Part shown: positions 48,701 to 60,900 of the stretch, one piece after another
Layout of the letters: each line of letters begins with the position of its first letter
Position numbering within the stretch: the stretch's first letter is position 1
Source: Mangifera indica
Taxonomy: Eukaryota > Streptophyta > Magnoliopsida > Sapindales > Anacardiaceae
Assembly: GCF_011075055.1 (NCBI RefSeq)
Contig: NC_058145.1
Span: 1,438,887 to 1,502,886 of the forward strand
Reading direction: 5' to 3'
DNA: 64,000 nt
Translations under genes and position numbers: made by a program
Notes under the pieces: generated by a model
Database searches by the model: none
Seen by the model: the letters and a program-made list of their open reading frames with translations, nothing else
Told to the model about the DNA's origin: nothing

Positions 48701-51421
48701 CAGTTTTCTGTAACTACTCTATGCTGGTTTTGCATGTCAAACAGGTCCGAGATGCGAAGATAAAAGTGTTGAGAAGCCTTAAACAAGAGACTGATGAAGA
48801 GTGCTCAGAATGGAAAAAGTTATCTGCTTCTCTCAAGGTTAAAACTATTTGTTACTTATTATGAACTGAGAAGCCCTTATAATCTGATTTTAAGTTTATT
48901 GTTTATGCTACACATGGATATTGTGGAAATGCTTTGTTGTGCTGTTTGATTATATCCTAAATGTAAACACTTACATCCTAAATAATCAAATAGCTCAATG
49001 AATATTTTATATTTCATTTTGTAAGTAGTGTAAATGCTATTGTCGGACACTTTTCTATCAGCTCAAGTGTCTCAACTTGGTATGATAGCAGCACTGGTAT
49101 CAGGTTAACTGCTATGTCTTGTGTTTAACACTCTTATTCCATTAATTATTTCAATTTTCACATGCATCATGTATGAGCTTGTTAGGATTTATAAACTATT
49201 CTAGAAACAAGCTTTAGTTTTTACCGATTTGACATAAAAGTTTAGGATGATTTTTTCTGCTGCCATCTCTTTTCTCTTCCAGGGCATTAGAACATCAGTT
49301 CAACTTCGTAACAACTTAGTTTGGGCAATTATTTGGTATTCTGTTCCAAAAAGTCAATTAATATCAACACCTGTGTCTTTGTAGAGTGAATATCCTAAAC
49401 ACACTCCATTGCTTGCCATGATCTTGGAAGGTCTGCTTTCTCAAAGTAATATTGGGGACAAGATCCGCCACAAGGAAGAGGTAAGTCTTAGACAAACATA
49501 ACTATATGCTCTGTATAGTATTGATTTTTGACAAGCAAAGAAGTTTATGCATTATTTTTCAGAATATCAGGTACTTCAAAATGATTTCAAGTAATAGAGA
49601 CCCCCTATAACTATGTCTCAGAGCACAACTCATATTACTTCTAAAATGAAGCATTTTTCTCTTTTTCTGTCAATTTATTTATTTTCAATGGAGGATGGGT
49701 ATGTAAGCATAATAATTGACACAATTATGAAATGACGCTTGCAGGTTATAGATGCTGCAAATGAGGTAATTGACAGTATTGACCAAGATGAGCTGGCAAA
49801 ATATTTTTCACAGAAAAGTGATCCAGAGGATGAGGAAGCAGAGGTGTGGATCTATGGTTTTTTTTTTTTCTTTTGTTGGCATTGACAATTGAGCTCTTAG
49901 CTGTATAGTTTATCATAAATTATACTATCAAAACCCATTTTTCTCTAACTTTGATATGGTGGCTGGGCTACACTTTATGTCTTCAACTTTCAACATCCTC
50001 TTAGAATTTATATTACCTCATTGCTTGAATCATGGTAGTATTGCATGTATTCAGTCATTTATTAGAATGATGACAATTGATTTACACCATTGATGCTTTC
50101 TGATTATAGAAAATCAAGAAAAAGATGGAGACAGCCCGTGATCAGTTAGCAGAGGCACTTTACCAAAAAGGATTAGCACTGGCAGAGATTGAATCATTGA
50201 AGGTAGTTCTGATTGTCTCTGTGTCTTATTTTCAAAAGTTTTTTGCAAAGTGTTTTTGTAAACAAGGAAGTATCATGAGTTTTTTATGCAGGCTTTTGCT
50301 AAAAGAATATACTATACTATTACTGTGTTATTGAAACTTTCCCCTCTATTAAACTGTATTATTATAGTGCAAAACTTGTTTTCCAAGAAACTTAAACGAT
50401 TCTTATGTCGGCTTTACAGAGTTTGTAAATGATTCAATGATTTAAAGGTAAAAGTTGAATGAACATTTTATGAGTGGTACTACCAGTATCACCATAGCTG
50501 AACTTACTTTTCTAATTCTATCATTTAGCTAGATACATCTTATATTATTCTATTGCTAGGGACTGCCAGCACATTGTTGCAAACATCTTTCTCTCACCAT
50601 CTTAATGAGTGTTGATCTCGCCATATCTGAATTTATTTTCCTATCATTTAGCTATTTATGTCTTATAATGTTAGGGTGGCTAGGGTCTGCATCCATCCAT
50701 ATTTTTACAAGAGATCTGTAGAGAGTATGGTTAATTTTGCCTCAATTACTTCCACATGGAAGTTCATTGTCACACACTTAATTGTTTGAATCATATAAAC
50801 TTCAGAGTTCTAAAACCGATATGATTAAAATAAAAAAGGAAAAACCAGCATATGTTTTCCTTCTGTGTTTTTAGGCAACATATGAGCACAATTCCTTTGT
50901 TAACCTGTGTAGCGTTGATCGACCTTTTTATTATCATTTCAGAGTGACAAAGCTTCAGGTGCTGATGCAAAAGAAGACGCAAAAGATGTGGACAAGACTG
51001 GCGATCAATCTGCACCTGTCTCTGGTGGTCAGCCAGATTTGTTTGAAAATAACTTCAAAGAACTGAAGAAATGGGTTGATGTGAAGTCTTCCAAGTATGG
51101 CAACCTACTAGTGCTACGTGAAAGACGGCTTGGAAGGATTGGAACAGCACTGAAGGTAGATTTTCAGATTTATTAGTTTAGCTTACTGGTGATGACTGTT
51201 TCGAGGCAGGTGTTTTGTTTCATTACCCTGCAGAGATATTATTAAATCATCTTCTCGCACAGGTTTTGAATGACATGATTCAAGATGATTCGGAGCCTCC
51301 CAAGAAGAAGCTCTATGAACTGAAAATTTCTCTGCTAGATGAGCTGGGGTGGAGTCATGCAGCGGCATACGAGAGACGGTGGATGCATGTTCGCTTCCCA
51401 CCCAGCCTTCCTCTTTTTTAA
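36759..51421 (+). CDS. TPP2: Tripeptidyl peptidase II (giant subtilisin-type exopeptidase)
   Basis: Serine exopeptidase that releases tripeptides downstream of the proteasome and forms very large homo-oligomers in the cytosol. About 34 exons join in frame from 36759 to 51421 (first exon 36759-36954, second 37064-37142, last from about 51263). The subtilisin triad is intact: Asp in [12 protein letters not shown] (exon 1/2 junction), His in SPHGTHVAG (about 39570), oxyanion Asn in SSAGNSGPG (about 40375) and Ser in [13 protein letters not shown] (about 40760). The family-typical insert between Asp and His ([13 protein letters not shown] to [11 protein letters not shown]) is present. A TPPII-specific beta domain follows ([20 protein letters not shown]). 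A helical C-terminal region ([27 protein letters not shown]) ends [16 protein letters not shown]. An in-frame upstream ATG at 36558 would add 67 residues. Introns carry tandem duplications at 40019-40144, 46548-46655 and 48107-48309. Confidence 0.95.
39228..39272. repeat. (AT)n/(GT)n microsatellite in TPP2 intron
   Basis: A run of alternating AT then about nine TG units in the intron before the exon encoding RIERKYGVF. Confidence 0.85.
40019..40144 (+). repeat. Tandem duplication abutting a TPP2 splice acceptor
   Basis: Two diverged units of about 62 bases, each starting ACATAGAGGATTTC and continuing TGTCTAAG(A/T)GATGGC(C/T)(T/G)TT(A/G)TGCATATTTT-like. The second unit ends directly in TTTTTTGCAG, the acceptor for the exon encoding [13 protein letters not shown]. 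The duplication therefore includes the pyrimidine/branch region of the intron. Confidence 0.8.
46548..46655 (+). repeat. Tandem duplication of about 53 bp in TPP2 intron
   Basis: Two near-identical units: AATGCAACCATCATTTACC, then TTTTCTTCTATAATCC or TTTTTTTCTATGATCC, then ATGTGTTCTTCTTAAGAA. Only a few differences separate the units, so the duplication is recent. It lies between the exons ending LQLYLR and starting HDNVQC. Confidence 0.9.
48107..48309 (+). repeat. Nested tandem repeat plus (TG)n in TPP2 intron
   Basis: ACAAGTTTTATTTAATTATGGCAAGC occurs three times. Two of the copies continue into TTCTCTTTTCACTAAAGTG and then GTAATATGATATAAAATGT-like sequence, and both of those units end in TG repeats (long run 48284-48309). 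The second full unit has an extra GATAT tandem expansion. The pattern suggests replication slippage or unequal exchange anchored on the microsatellite. Confidence 0.9.
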
Positions 51422-53474
51422 GATTTCTCTCTTTACCATTTTGGAAGTACATCCGGCTCAGTTGCAGTTCCAGGTTCCTTCATTTTAACGATTGTTTCTA
51501 TCGTAACAAGATACGGATGATTCCTTTTACTTTCTCCCATATTTTTCATATTACTGTGAAATGTTGGATATACATTATTGCTTTAGAATAGCTCCTGGGT
51601 TTAAAATAGGGATCAATTCTTCCCAAGTGGTGTGGGAACTCTATAGTGGATTGTAGTCACGTTAATATGTTTTTCTGCTATAATTTATCAAAGGGGAGAT
51701 CAGTGTATCAGTGTTTTATTTTTATAGTTTTTGGTTCAAGCTGCTCAATCGATCGTTTCCAAATTCTCGTGCACAACTGTCAATAAAATTATGTACACAA
51801 TTTTATATATAAACAACGATGTATCATTATGTGATCGAGTATTATCTTATTTTTAACTATCTAATTATATAGTAATATATTGTTATAATTGAGTATTATT
51901 TTATTTTTAATTTTTAACTATCTAATTATATGGTGATATATCGTTATTTATACATAAAATTGTATACAAAAATTATTCACATAATATTACTTTTAGGGTC
52001 TTTTGCGTTTTGTACAAATGCAGAAAGTGAGAACTGAGAAGCATCGAAAGTACAGAGACGATGGCGTTTTGTGATCCTTATTTTGCATGTCTGTCGTATT
52101 TGATTTGTGACTTCTCTACCCTGAAACTAAACCATCAATACTAATAGAGCATATGACCGGTGGATAAATAGATTTAAGGTGAATCTCATTTTTTTATCTA
52201 AAATCGAACTTTTTTGGAAAAGCCCTAACGTTATGAGGGTAAAATATAATTTAAATGTTTTATAAATTTCAAAATTAACGATTAAAATGACAATTGAGGA
52301 TACAATTCTAAATGCCACTAATTGGAATTCCATTATAATTGTCGATCAAGTTATTTACATAGAGGTTGTTGAGAATGATAAAATCATGTGATAAAAAGGT
52401 AAGATAGATATTTGAGAGAGATCGAGTTGCATTGTAAATGGAGATTGTATTAGTAATACTATTAGATTTTAAGTGTAAATGAAGAGTAATTGACGATGAA
52501 GTTAATAATAGGTAAAGTGGGGAAGAGTAATATCTATGGGATGAGATTCTAAATGTCTCAATTGATATAAGATGAAGTTATAAAAGAAGAGATCCATACA
52601 CAATATAGATTATCGAAGATTTTAATTGACACAAAATATATTAAAAATAACAATTTCAATATAAGAATGAGTCCAATATGATGAGATCAACACAAGGAGT
52701 TGGTGTAAAAATCAAATCAATTGAAAATAGATCACCAAAATTGAGAATGGTGGCTAGGGCTTGATGATGACAAAAAAATGAGTAGAAGAACATTGCAATG
52801 TAAATTTGATATTTAAGGTAATTAATATTTTTTTAAATTTTTATTAATTTTGGGTGATATTATAATTTTTAAAAGTGGCATACTTAACATGATTAATTTG
52901 TGTTAAAACAAAATATATTTTGTGCTATGACCCTGAGGGAGTGAAAAATGTTTTCGATCAAACATTGCGTGGGAAAATGTGATTTACTTGAACTGAAATT
53001 AACCCTTATTTATTGAACAACAATATCAATATTCTACGACGATTTCAAAAATTAATAAAATATTAAAATTTAATTATTTGGGTTTGAACTTCTAATATAA
53101 TTGTAAAACTTTAATTTATTTGTTTTAGTAGTTATAACAATTTATCTATTATAGTGATTGTAAGTTTGTTAATATATTCTAAGTTTATTCATTTGGTTGT
53201 AAGTTTGATTACTGTATTTAAATTTCTTTGCCTTGAGTTTATATATATAATTATGAATTTAATTACTATATTCTAGATTTATTTGAATAATAAATACGAG
53301 TGGAGTGCTGAATTATTAAAAAAGGAAAATCATATTGTTCACTTAAATTTTAAAAAAAAAAAAAAAAAAAAAAGAAACTCATATAAGATCAGAGGCGTTG
53401 CCCGTTTAGGGCAATCAAATATAAAGACGAAGAAGGAAGAAAAGCCCATACCCATTTCTGTTCTCGAAGTAACC
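51422..53474. other. Intergenic between TPP2 and the small unknown gene
   Basis: The TPP2 3' UTR runs to about 51740, followed by a foldback MITE (51783-51976). The remainder is AT-rich without coding features. A stretch of about 22 A occurs near 53351-53373, just before the 5' UTR of the next gene. Confidence 0.55.
51783..51976. mobile_element. Foldback MITE (family of ATGTACACAATTTTATATAT ends)
   Basis: The left arm begins ATAAAATTATGTACACAATT and continues TTATATATAAACAACGATGT. The reverse complement of the right arm reads ATAATTTTTGTATACAATTT then TATGTATAAATAACGATATA. About 37 of 47 positions match. The inner arms also share TTTTTAACTATCTAATTATAT in two direct copies. The element has no coding capacity. 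The same plan recurs at 56511-56653, supporting a mobile family. Confidence 0.65.
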
Positions 53475-55555
53475 ATGGAAGAACTCGAATCGAATCCAAG
53501 TGATACGGTAACCAAGTTTGCGAATTCTCATTCCAAGAAAAGAAAGCTCAATCAAAATGCGGAGCTCCCGGCCTCCTATTACTACAAAATCCGTCTTATC
53601 GCTCGTCAACTTCGTCCCCATTTTATAGAAGTATATTTTTATTCTCTTCACATACTGTGCTTGGTTGGTTTTGTCAATATTATCTCGTGTTTTACTCTTT
53701 GCTAGTCTGTCTTATTTCTCTTGTTGATTATAAACAAAGATGGAGGTTCTAAGTTCATACGGATTCGAATGGCCTTTTATAAGGGTTTTTTAATTATTTT
53801 TTTTATTTTCAGTAATTAAACTGAATTTTTTTTGGGATTTTTCGTTTTGTGAACTACTATGGTTTATCTTTGCCCGCTGTTTGCCCCCAAAGGTTGGCTT
53901 TAATTCGAGTGTTTCATTTTACTTCAAGGCCGCATGAGATTTGATCATCATGGGTTTTTTGCTTCAATTTGTATTTGTTGGGGTTCAGTTACAGGAAGTA
54001 TTTTTCTGATTGTTATTACATATAACATGCAAGCTCTTTGGGATGTTAAGTGTTAAAAATTTTCAATTGTCGAGGACAAAGAAATATTTCAGGAGTTTAA
54101 TTTTGAACCGTTATTGTTACCGGAGTTGTGAGTTATAACAGAGTGCTAAATGTAAGGGGGGAAATTCTTCTTTATAGCATGGGAGCTAGGACTAGGAGAA
54201 GGTTGTGAAAGGATTCAATACCTAAATGAGAATTAGGCTTGGACTACTGAAGTTGGTAGGAATTTTGACAAATCATGTATATCTAGTATTCTTTTTCCTT
54301 GTGTTTGATATTTTCAATCTCTGTTTGGTAACAATCTTATTTTCAAGTTCACAAATCCTTTGGACTGTTTTCTCCCTAACTGGAATTTGATTAATACTCA
54401 TATGGGATGGAGCATGTTGATGCAGAGTGTTAGTTGTGTATTAGCTGAGTCAAGTAAGGCTCTTAACGGAAGAATTTCATAAGGGGAAGTAGACACTGTT
54501 CTTGTGTTGAACTTAAGACGTATGTAGGGAGGATTTCTGAATGAGTTTGATAACAATTGTTTTCAGATTTTCATTTTTGACAATTTCTTTTAAAAGGTCA
54601 GGCTTCCTCAAGACAAGTTGTTATCATCTTAATTGTTGTTGTAAAATTCAAGCCTGACTTAATGTGCTTCACTTACTTGATGAATGACGTTTTAATGCAT
54701 TTGATTGGTATTTCTCCCTCACCCCCACCTTACCTGTTTACCACCCAACAACTGCATCTTTTGATTCTGGACTTGCTCTTCTTGTTAAGAAACTTTTTAA
54801 GTTTTCAGGTCTTTAAATGTTGATGGTACTCTAATAGGAAAAAATTCATACAGATATGTAATAGTGTTTACCAATACAACTTGCATACTTAATATATAAT
54901 TGGTGCATTCAATGTTTTGGTATGTTGTGTGAACTGATACTGAGGTGATCACTGCAGTTTGTAGGACTTAATATGTTTAAGTACTTATTGCTGTGGTGCT
55001 TCTAATTCTTCTAATACTTATTGCAATGTGTCGTCTCTCATTTTAATTCATCTACTACTTGTCCTGGAAATATCCAGCTCTTTATTATTTTTTTTTTTTC
55101 CCAATTCATATAATTTTTTGCGAAGAGCCACATATAAAGTTAATTTTCTTTTAATGTGTAGATTCTCCAAACACCTGACTTTCGAAATTGCAAAGCTGCT
55201 CATGAAGTAAAAGAACGTGAGTTTCCTAAGACATCTATTGTGAGTTGAACGTACTCGCATATTCATAAAATTGTATGGTGTCTTGTTTTTTCTCAATTGA
55301 TGGGATTTAGCCAGCTGCCTTCTTTGTTTGATTCATGAACCAGGATTTTGGCTTTGGCTTACTTTTTTGGGAAATGTTGTTGGCTTATCTGTTAGGAGCC
55401 TAAAACTGGGTTTATTTCGATACTCATTCTATGATAAATGTTGTAGAACATGAACTAGTCTAGTCACTATATACAAGCTGGCTAAGTAACCTGATGCTTT
55501 CTGTTGAAGTTTGCCAAGTATCCTGATGAAGAATACTATGCTACACTGCATCACT

Positions 55556-55593
<38 letters not shown>

Positions 55594-55987
55594 GGGTTTT
55601 GCCTTGTGCAATTTTAGGCAAGATAAGCTTAGTGTGTATTGTTTTTGAAAGCATTTATAATAAGGCATGTACTTTCTGCATGCAGAGATGAAGCTTATAG
55701 TAGATTTGTACCGACAGATGATTGCTGAGATAGACCACATTGAACATGAAGAGGAATTACAATCGGAGCTACTTAAACCCAAAAAATTTCAGGAGCAACC
55801 ATCAGAAAAGAAGCCTCAAACACCTGGATTCAGCTCAGAGAAGAAGAATGATGATATTGGCCAGAGTCGGGAAAGCTACATCGTGGGTGGATCAGTCTTT
55901 GGTTGGAACTTCATCACATTTTCTGGAAGTCAGCCAGTTTATTATGGAGTAACCAGGGAGTCATTTCGAAGTAGACAAAATAAGTAA
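53475..55987 (+). CDS. Small plant protein of unknown function
   Basis: Three exons (53475-53630, 55162-55216, 55686-55987) join in phase to 170 residues. It starts MEELESNPSDTVTKFANSHS. A basic patch KKRKLNQ follows near residue 21, which could act as a nuclear localisation signal. The segment ASYYYKIRLIARQLRPHFIE and the following LQTPDFRNCKAAHEVKEQMK and LIVDLYRQMIAEIDHIEHEEE form predicted helices. The C-terminus is SYIVGGSVFGWNFITFSGSQ followed by PVYYGVTRESFRSRQNK. I do not recognise a named domain, though it reads as a conserved plant protein and not as a random frame, because all three exon junctions keep frame at good GT/AG sites. The KEQ codon is split across the exon 2/3 junction. 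The first intron is 1.5 kb. A nuclear or chromatin role is only a guess. Confidence 0.75.
55556..55593. repeat. (TG)n(TA)n compound microsatellite in intron
   Basis: About 11 TG units followed by about 7 TA units, in intron 2 of the small unknown gene. Confidence 0.9.
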
Positions 55988-57966
55988 GATCAGTAGTCTG
56001 CTCATAACAAGTGATGTTTTTGATGACTAGAAATTAGTTTACAAGTAGCCACCAATAGTCATTAACAAAGTAAATAGTCTGAATCAGTACATTTTTACTA
56101 ATCGAAATGGATAGAATTTGCTCTTTTTTTCAGTAAGAGAAGTAGAGTGTTCATATCATGTTTCCTTTTAATTCTTTATTCATAGTTGATTTTGTTGTTT
56201 ATGTCACAGTTATAATTTTATAAATATTTAATATCAATATATGTTAAATTTAGAAAAGTCAATTGAATTTCATGTGATCAGATTTTTAATGTATGAAGTG
56301 GGTGGTGGGTAGTTCATGAAGTATCCATTGCCTTAAGAGTAGTTAACGGAGGTAGTTGAAACTTTGAAACACATATTTAGGTTGTTTTTAGGTAAAGGCT
56401 ATGTTTGGAATGTTGGTTCATTTCTGGTTGAGAGGATTTCTAGGAGGTTGAATTGAAATGATCTTATTTTATTTCTTTTTCTGTTTTAATTTAGTAATAA
56501 AACAATATGCATATACTTTTTAAGTATGCAAAGAGGTACACACATGATGTGTCATCATATGATTAGATGATTTTGAATTAAAAATAAAATAATGTGCAAT
56601 TGCATGATAATATATCATATGTGTATCTATTTGTATACTCAAAAGTGTGTATACATAACATTACACTTTTATTTAGAGAAAATAATGAGGAAAGTTTTGT
56701 TTTGTGTAATTTGGAGATAATGAATTTCTTTTCTTGATGTAATTATTTTTTTTTACTAATAATTATTTAATAGTACTTCCTATACAGACAATTAGATATT
56801 AATGAAAGTAAATATATTACGAGATTAAATGATTTTTAATTAGAGATAATATAATTAATTAAATTATTTAATTATATGATAATAAATTATTTTATTTATT
56901 GGCTAATATTACTTAAAATTAATTTACTTTGTATCAATCAAGAAAATTGATCAAAGGTGTTAAAAGTAAATTTAATCGTCTCTCTTTGAAAATGTTTAGG
57001 TATAGAGTATGCCTTCCAGAAGCTTTAGATCTAATTATATTTTGATAATCTTTTACAAATCTGTTTAGGGTATCAACTATAGCTTTAAAAGAGCGGCTGC
57101 CTGCTTTTTCGTGCTATAATGTTACATGTTCCATTTTTAAATACATAAAATAAATATATAAATATATATTATCATGTGATTAAATGTTATTTTATATTTA
57201 ATATAAAATTAATTATTTATATAATAATATATTATCAATTATCTATTTTATATACTAAAAAAAAAAAGAATATATATATTTTTATTGTTTTGCATATGCC
57301 TTACAAAACAAGGTGTCTTAACAGACAATAAATTTATTAAAATTATGTATAATTAAATTTAAGTATTTAATTAGCCATTTGGATAATTTATTAGGTGATT
57401 AAAATTTCTGAATTAAAAATAAAATAATATATAACCATAAAATTATATGTCAATTAGATAATTAAAACTTAAAACTGGATATATATAAAATTGTACTTTA
57501 ATTTAATAGGATTTAAAAGCACAAAAAAAAAATCAAACCATATAATAACAAAACAAATATTGATGGATTATAATATAATCAAAATTTTATTTTATATACA
57601 ATTTAAAATTATTTACTCACGTAATAACATATCATCATTTAAAATAATAGTAACATATTAACATATAATTAGATAAATTTAAATTAAAAATAAATTAATA
57701 TTTAATAATGTGATATCACATTATTATTACATGAATTATCTATCATACAGGACATGTAATTTAGACTCCTGAATAGTGGAATTTTCCAAAAATAAAACCA
57801 TCTAATTTTTTCCTGCAGAGCCTTTTGGATTTTGGTAAACTCCTGGTCTATTCTCATATATAAAAAACTACACTATGCTTCCACAAGGCACTATGTTCAT
57901 CTCTCTAGACATTCCAAAACAAGTATGAATTTTATTTCATACCGATTTGTGAGCAACAAGTTGCTG
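55988..57966. other. Convergent intergenic region rich in decayed MITEs
   Basis: Lies between the 3' ends of the small unknown gene and RPC3. It is strongly AT-rich. From about 56480 to 57740 the words ATGTGTCATCATATGATTAGATGATTT, AAATTAAAAATAAAATAAT and ATAATATATCAT recur in both orientations, pointing to several nested copies of one foldback family. The RPC3 3' UTR probably starts above about 57750. Confidence 0.5.
56511..56653. mobile_element. Foldback MITE, second copy
   Basis: The left arm ATACTTTTTAAGTATGCAAA then GAGGTACACACATGATGTGT pairs with the reverse complement of the right arm (ATACACACTTTTGAGTATAC then AAATAGATACACATATGATA). The internal AATTAAAAATAAAATAATGT is shared with the copy at 51783. 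No open frame is present. Confidence 0.6.
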
Positions 57967-60900
57967 TCAAAAGTAATGGAAAAGCATGATAGCATCATCG
58001 AGCTTCATCTGTGATGACTCCAAGAGTATTCTGACTTTTTTTAGTCGATTGTATCTATCAAGCAGGTGTCCAGTACGCCTGTCTGCCGGGAGGTTTAACA
58101 ACTGAAACACGTTCACACAGCATATGATCAGTACATTCAAATACAAAACTATAGAGATCGGAATGACTGCAATAGGGTGGATAAGAACAAAACAAATTCA
58201 AAGACTTGTTCCGAGGGCACTGAAAACAAACAAATGCCTTGAAAAATAAATAGTCAATTTCAGTCAACATTCATAGGCAATGCAATTTGCTGAGGTAATT
58301 GCAATAACATTTACATCGGAATAGAAGTCATATGGCATCATATATCACAAGATAGGAACAAAGAACATAGTGTCAGAGGCCCCTCAGAACCTTGAATAGT
58401 CAGATGAGGTGTCCTATTTCTCTTGGCAGGTTGGGAAACATAATAATCAGCGTATCCCAATGTGTAAAACAATGGACTGAAACTGATAATTTGCAGAAGT
58501 GGAAAACAAAAAAGCATAAAGAATAGAAAAGTAGAAGGCCATAGGCCCCATTGGACTTCAATCCTAAATAGTATTGTTTATATTGGTTAGAAGAGTAAAC
58601 TAACCTCTTTTTCTTGATCCAGCTCATGAGCCAATCGAAGACTCAAATTTAAGGCAGCATGGAACATCTCATCAAGGACATACCGAGACAGAGTGGTCTT
58701 ATTGACCTTCCACAAGAAGAACACAGATTGTCTAGCTCCAGACATAAATAATTTCTGGAAGGGGAAAATACATTCTAATGAAGTTGAAGTTCATAAAACC
58801 ATAATAATTAACTATATTGCATAACTTAAAAGTTCCAAATGACAGGTATAACATGAATAAAATGGCAATGCTCCATTAAAAGGATATTCACATAAAATAC
58901 GGCAGAACTACTAAATTACAGAAATCATGTTTTCTTAACAACCGTTGATAGAAGGTTCATAATTGCAAGCCTACATGAAATGTGATGAATTATATCTCTA
59001 AATTAGGGAAACAATCTTTCAAGAAGGCACCAAAACACAAAATACATCGACACTACACATCTATGGTTCTTTCACATTAACAGCAAATTAAAATATTTGA
59101 GGAAAAGGTTCATAGAAATGAAATATGAATCACAATTAAATTTGATAAATTATGATCATACCTCAGATGGCCAACAAAAGAGTCAGATTAAAGTAAAAGG
59201 CCATAGCTACTATAGAGCAGTTTCCTACTGCAATATTGAAAAAATGTTTCACAAAACTTGGTTTTGTAGAAGCCCATAGATAAAACTAGTTAAAGTATGC
59301 GTTAACATAGGTTAATAATTTTCTTTTAAATAAATGCTCCAACTTTGTGTGACTCAGATTAGATCTCAAGATCTCTAGCAAAATCACAAAAAACATTCAA
59401 CCTAAGCCAAATTTTTTTTATTGTGATTATGAACTTCAAAGGGTGATACACAACGAGCAAAAGTGATGAAAAGGACAAAAAGGAACTTTTGGACCCATGG
59501 TCCCCAATTCTACAATGATGTCACCTCAAGCAATTGTTCACCGACCACTTTCAAATAAAATGTGAGGAAATAGAAAAGACTGACATAATGATACATCCAT
59601 GAAGTCAAAAGCAGGAGCTTGTGAATTTTTTTACAAGGAAGTCACACCAGAATCAGATGACCATTTATACTAATCATAATACCAGTGTTTTGGAAAATTA
59701 GGCGACCTAACAGATATTGGAAATGTATTTATGTGCCTGAGAGGTGACTAACATACAATACAAAGACAAAGACAGGAAAAGATATGCACCTCCATATCTA
59801 AGTATTCATCCTTCCACATCTTGTGAAGAATCTTTAGTGTATCCTTCTTCTCAACGAAGGTGATATCTGAAATCTTCAAAATTACAATAAGATTAATGGA
59901 CTAAGAATAAAAGCATAATCATGTAAGTCAAGAATTTTTTCACAACTCATAGTTCTTGTGGCTGATTACCAGCTTGGAGTGAGTAACCTTTTCAAGATAA
60001 ATTAGTCAAACTACTCAAAGGGAAAATGAAAGTCGCCACAAGCAAGCACCAGTTAATAATCATTACCTTGTCAGTTTCAAGTAGGCAATTGGCCTTTGAC
60101 AGTAACCTGAATATTCTATAAGCATCCCTCCCATATTTTTTAAGTACAACTGATTCCATCTGCCATATAAAAATGACATTACACATTTACCTAAAACCCA
60201 AGTACATTTTTACTTCATATATTTAAAAACAACAAATAAATAAAAGCGAAAAAGAAGAGAAAAGAAAGTACCTCATCATTCTGAGCTAGTTCAATGATTT
60301 TCTCAAATTCTGAAAAATAAATATGAATTAGTATAGAAAACATAAGAATAAACCATTCATCCAAAACAAGATTGAATGAGCAAAGAAGGTACCAATGCTA
60401 TATGAACCATTGGATTCTTTCACAAGTGGTGGATAACCCAACTGATTCAGGGAAGCTTTGGCATGATCAAGTGTCATATTACGACCTGCTTCTCTCTTTA
60501 TTACCTCTTCATAAATGGAACCCAGTGACAACGGAACTGCAAGGAAGTTGCATGATTCAATGGATAAAATTCATTAATCTGCCTGCATTCTTGTGTATAT
60601 GTTAACACTAGATTCATTGCCCCAAAAGAAATTAACAGAGAAAAGCAATGAAAAAGTGAAAAAACATTAGTATTGTAAGAATGCATTAAAGGAACCTGAA
60701 TATCTTGTTTTCACTTTCTGCTCAGAACTTCTAGTTGCCTCCAACATTGCGCCTAGAACAGTGGCAGCTCCATCGTCTAGACGTGCTCTCACAGTTTCGA
60801 TGCAAGCCTAGAATATCATAAATGATCAGAGGACATCCAATAGTATGCAGGAAACATACTGAAAAGTAATGGGATAATTATTTTTTGTCTTGTCAAAGAC

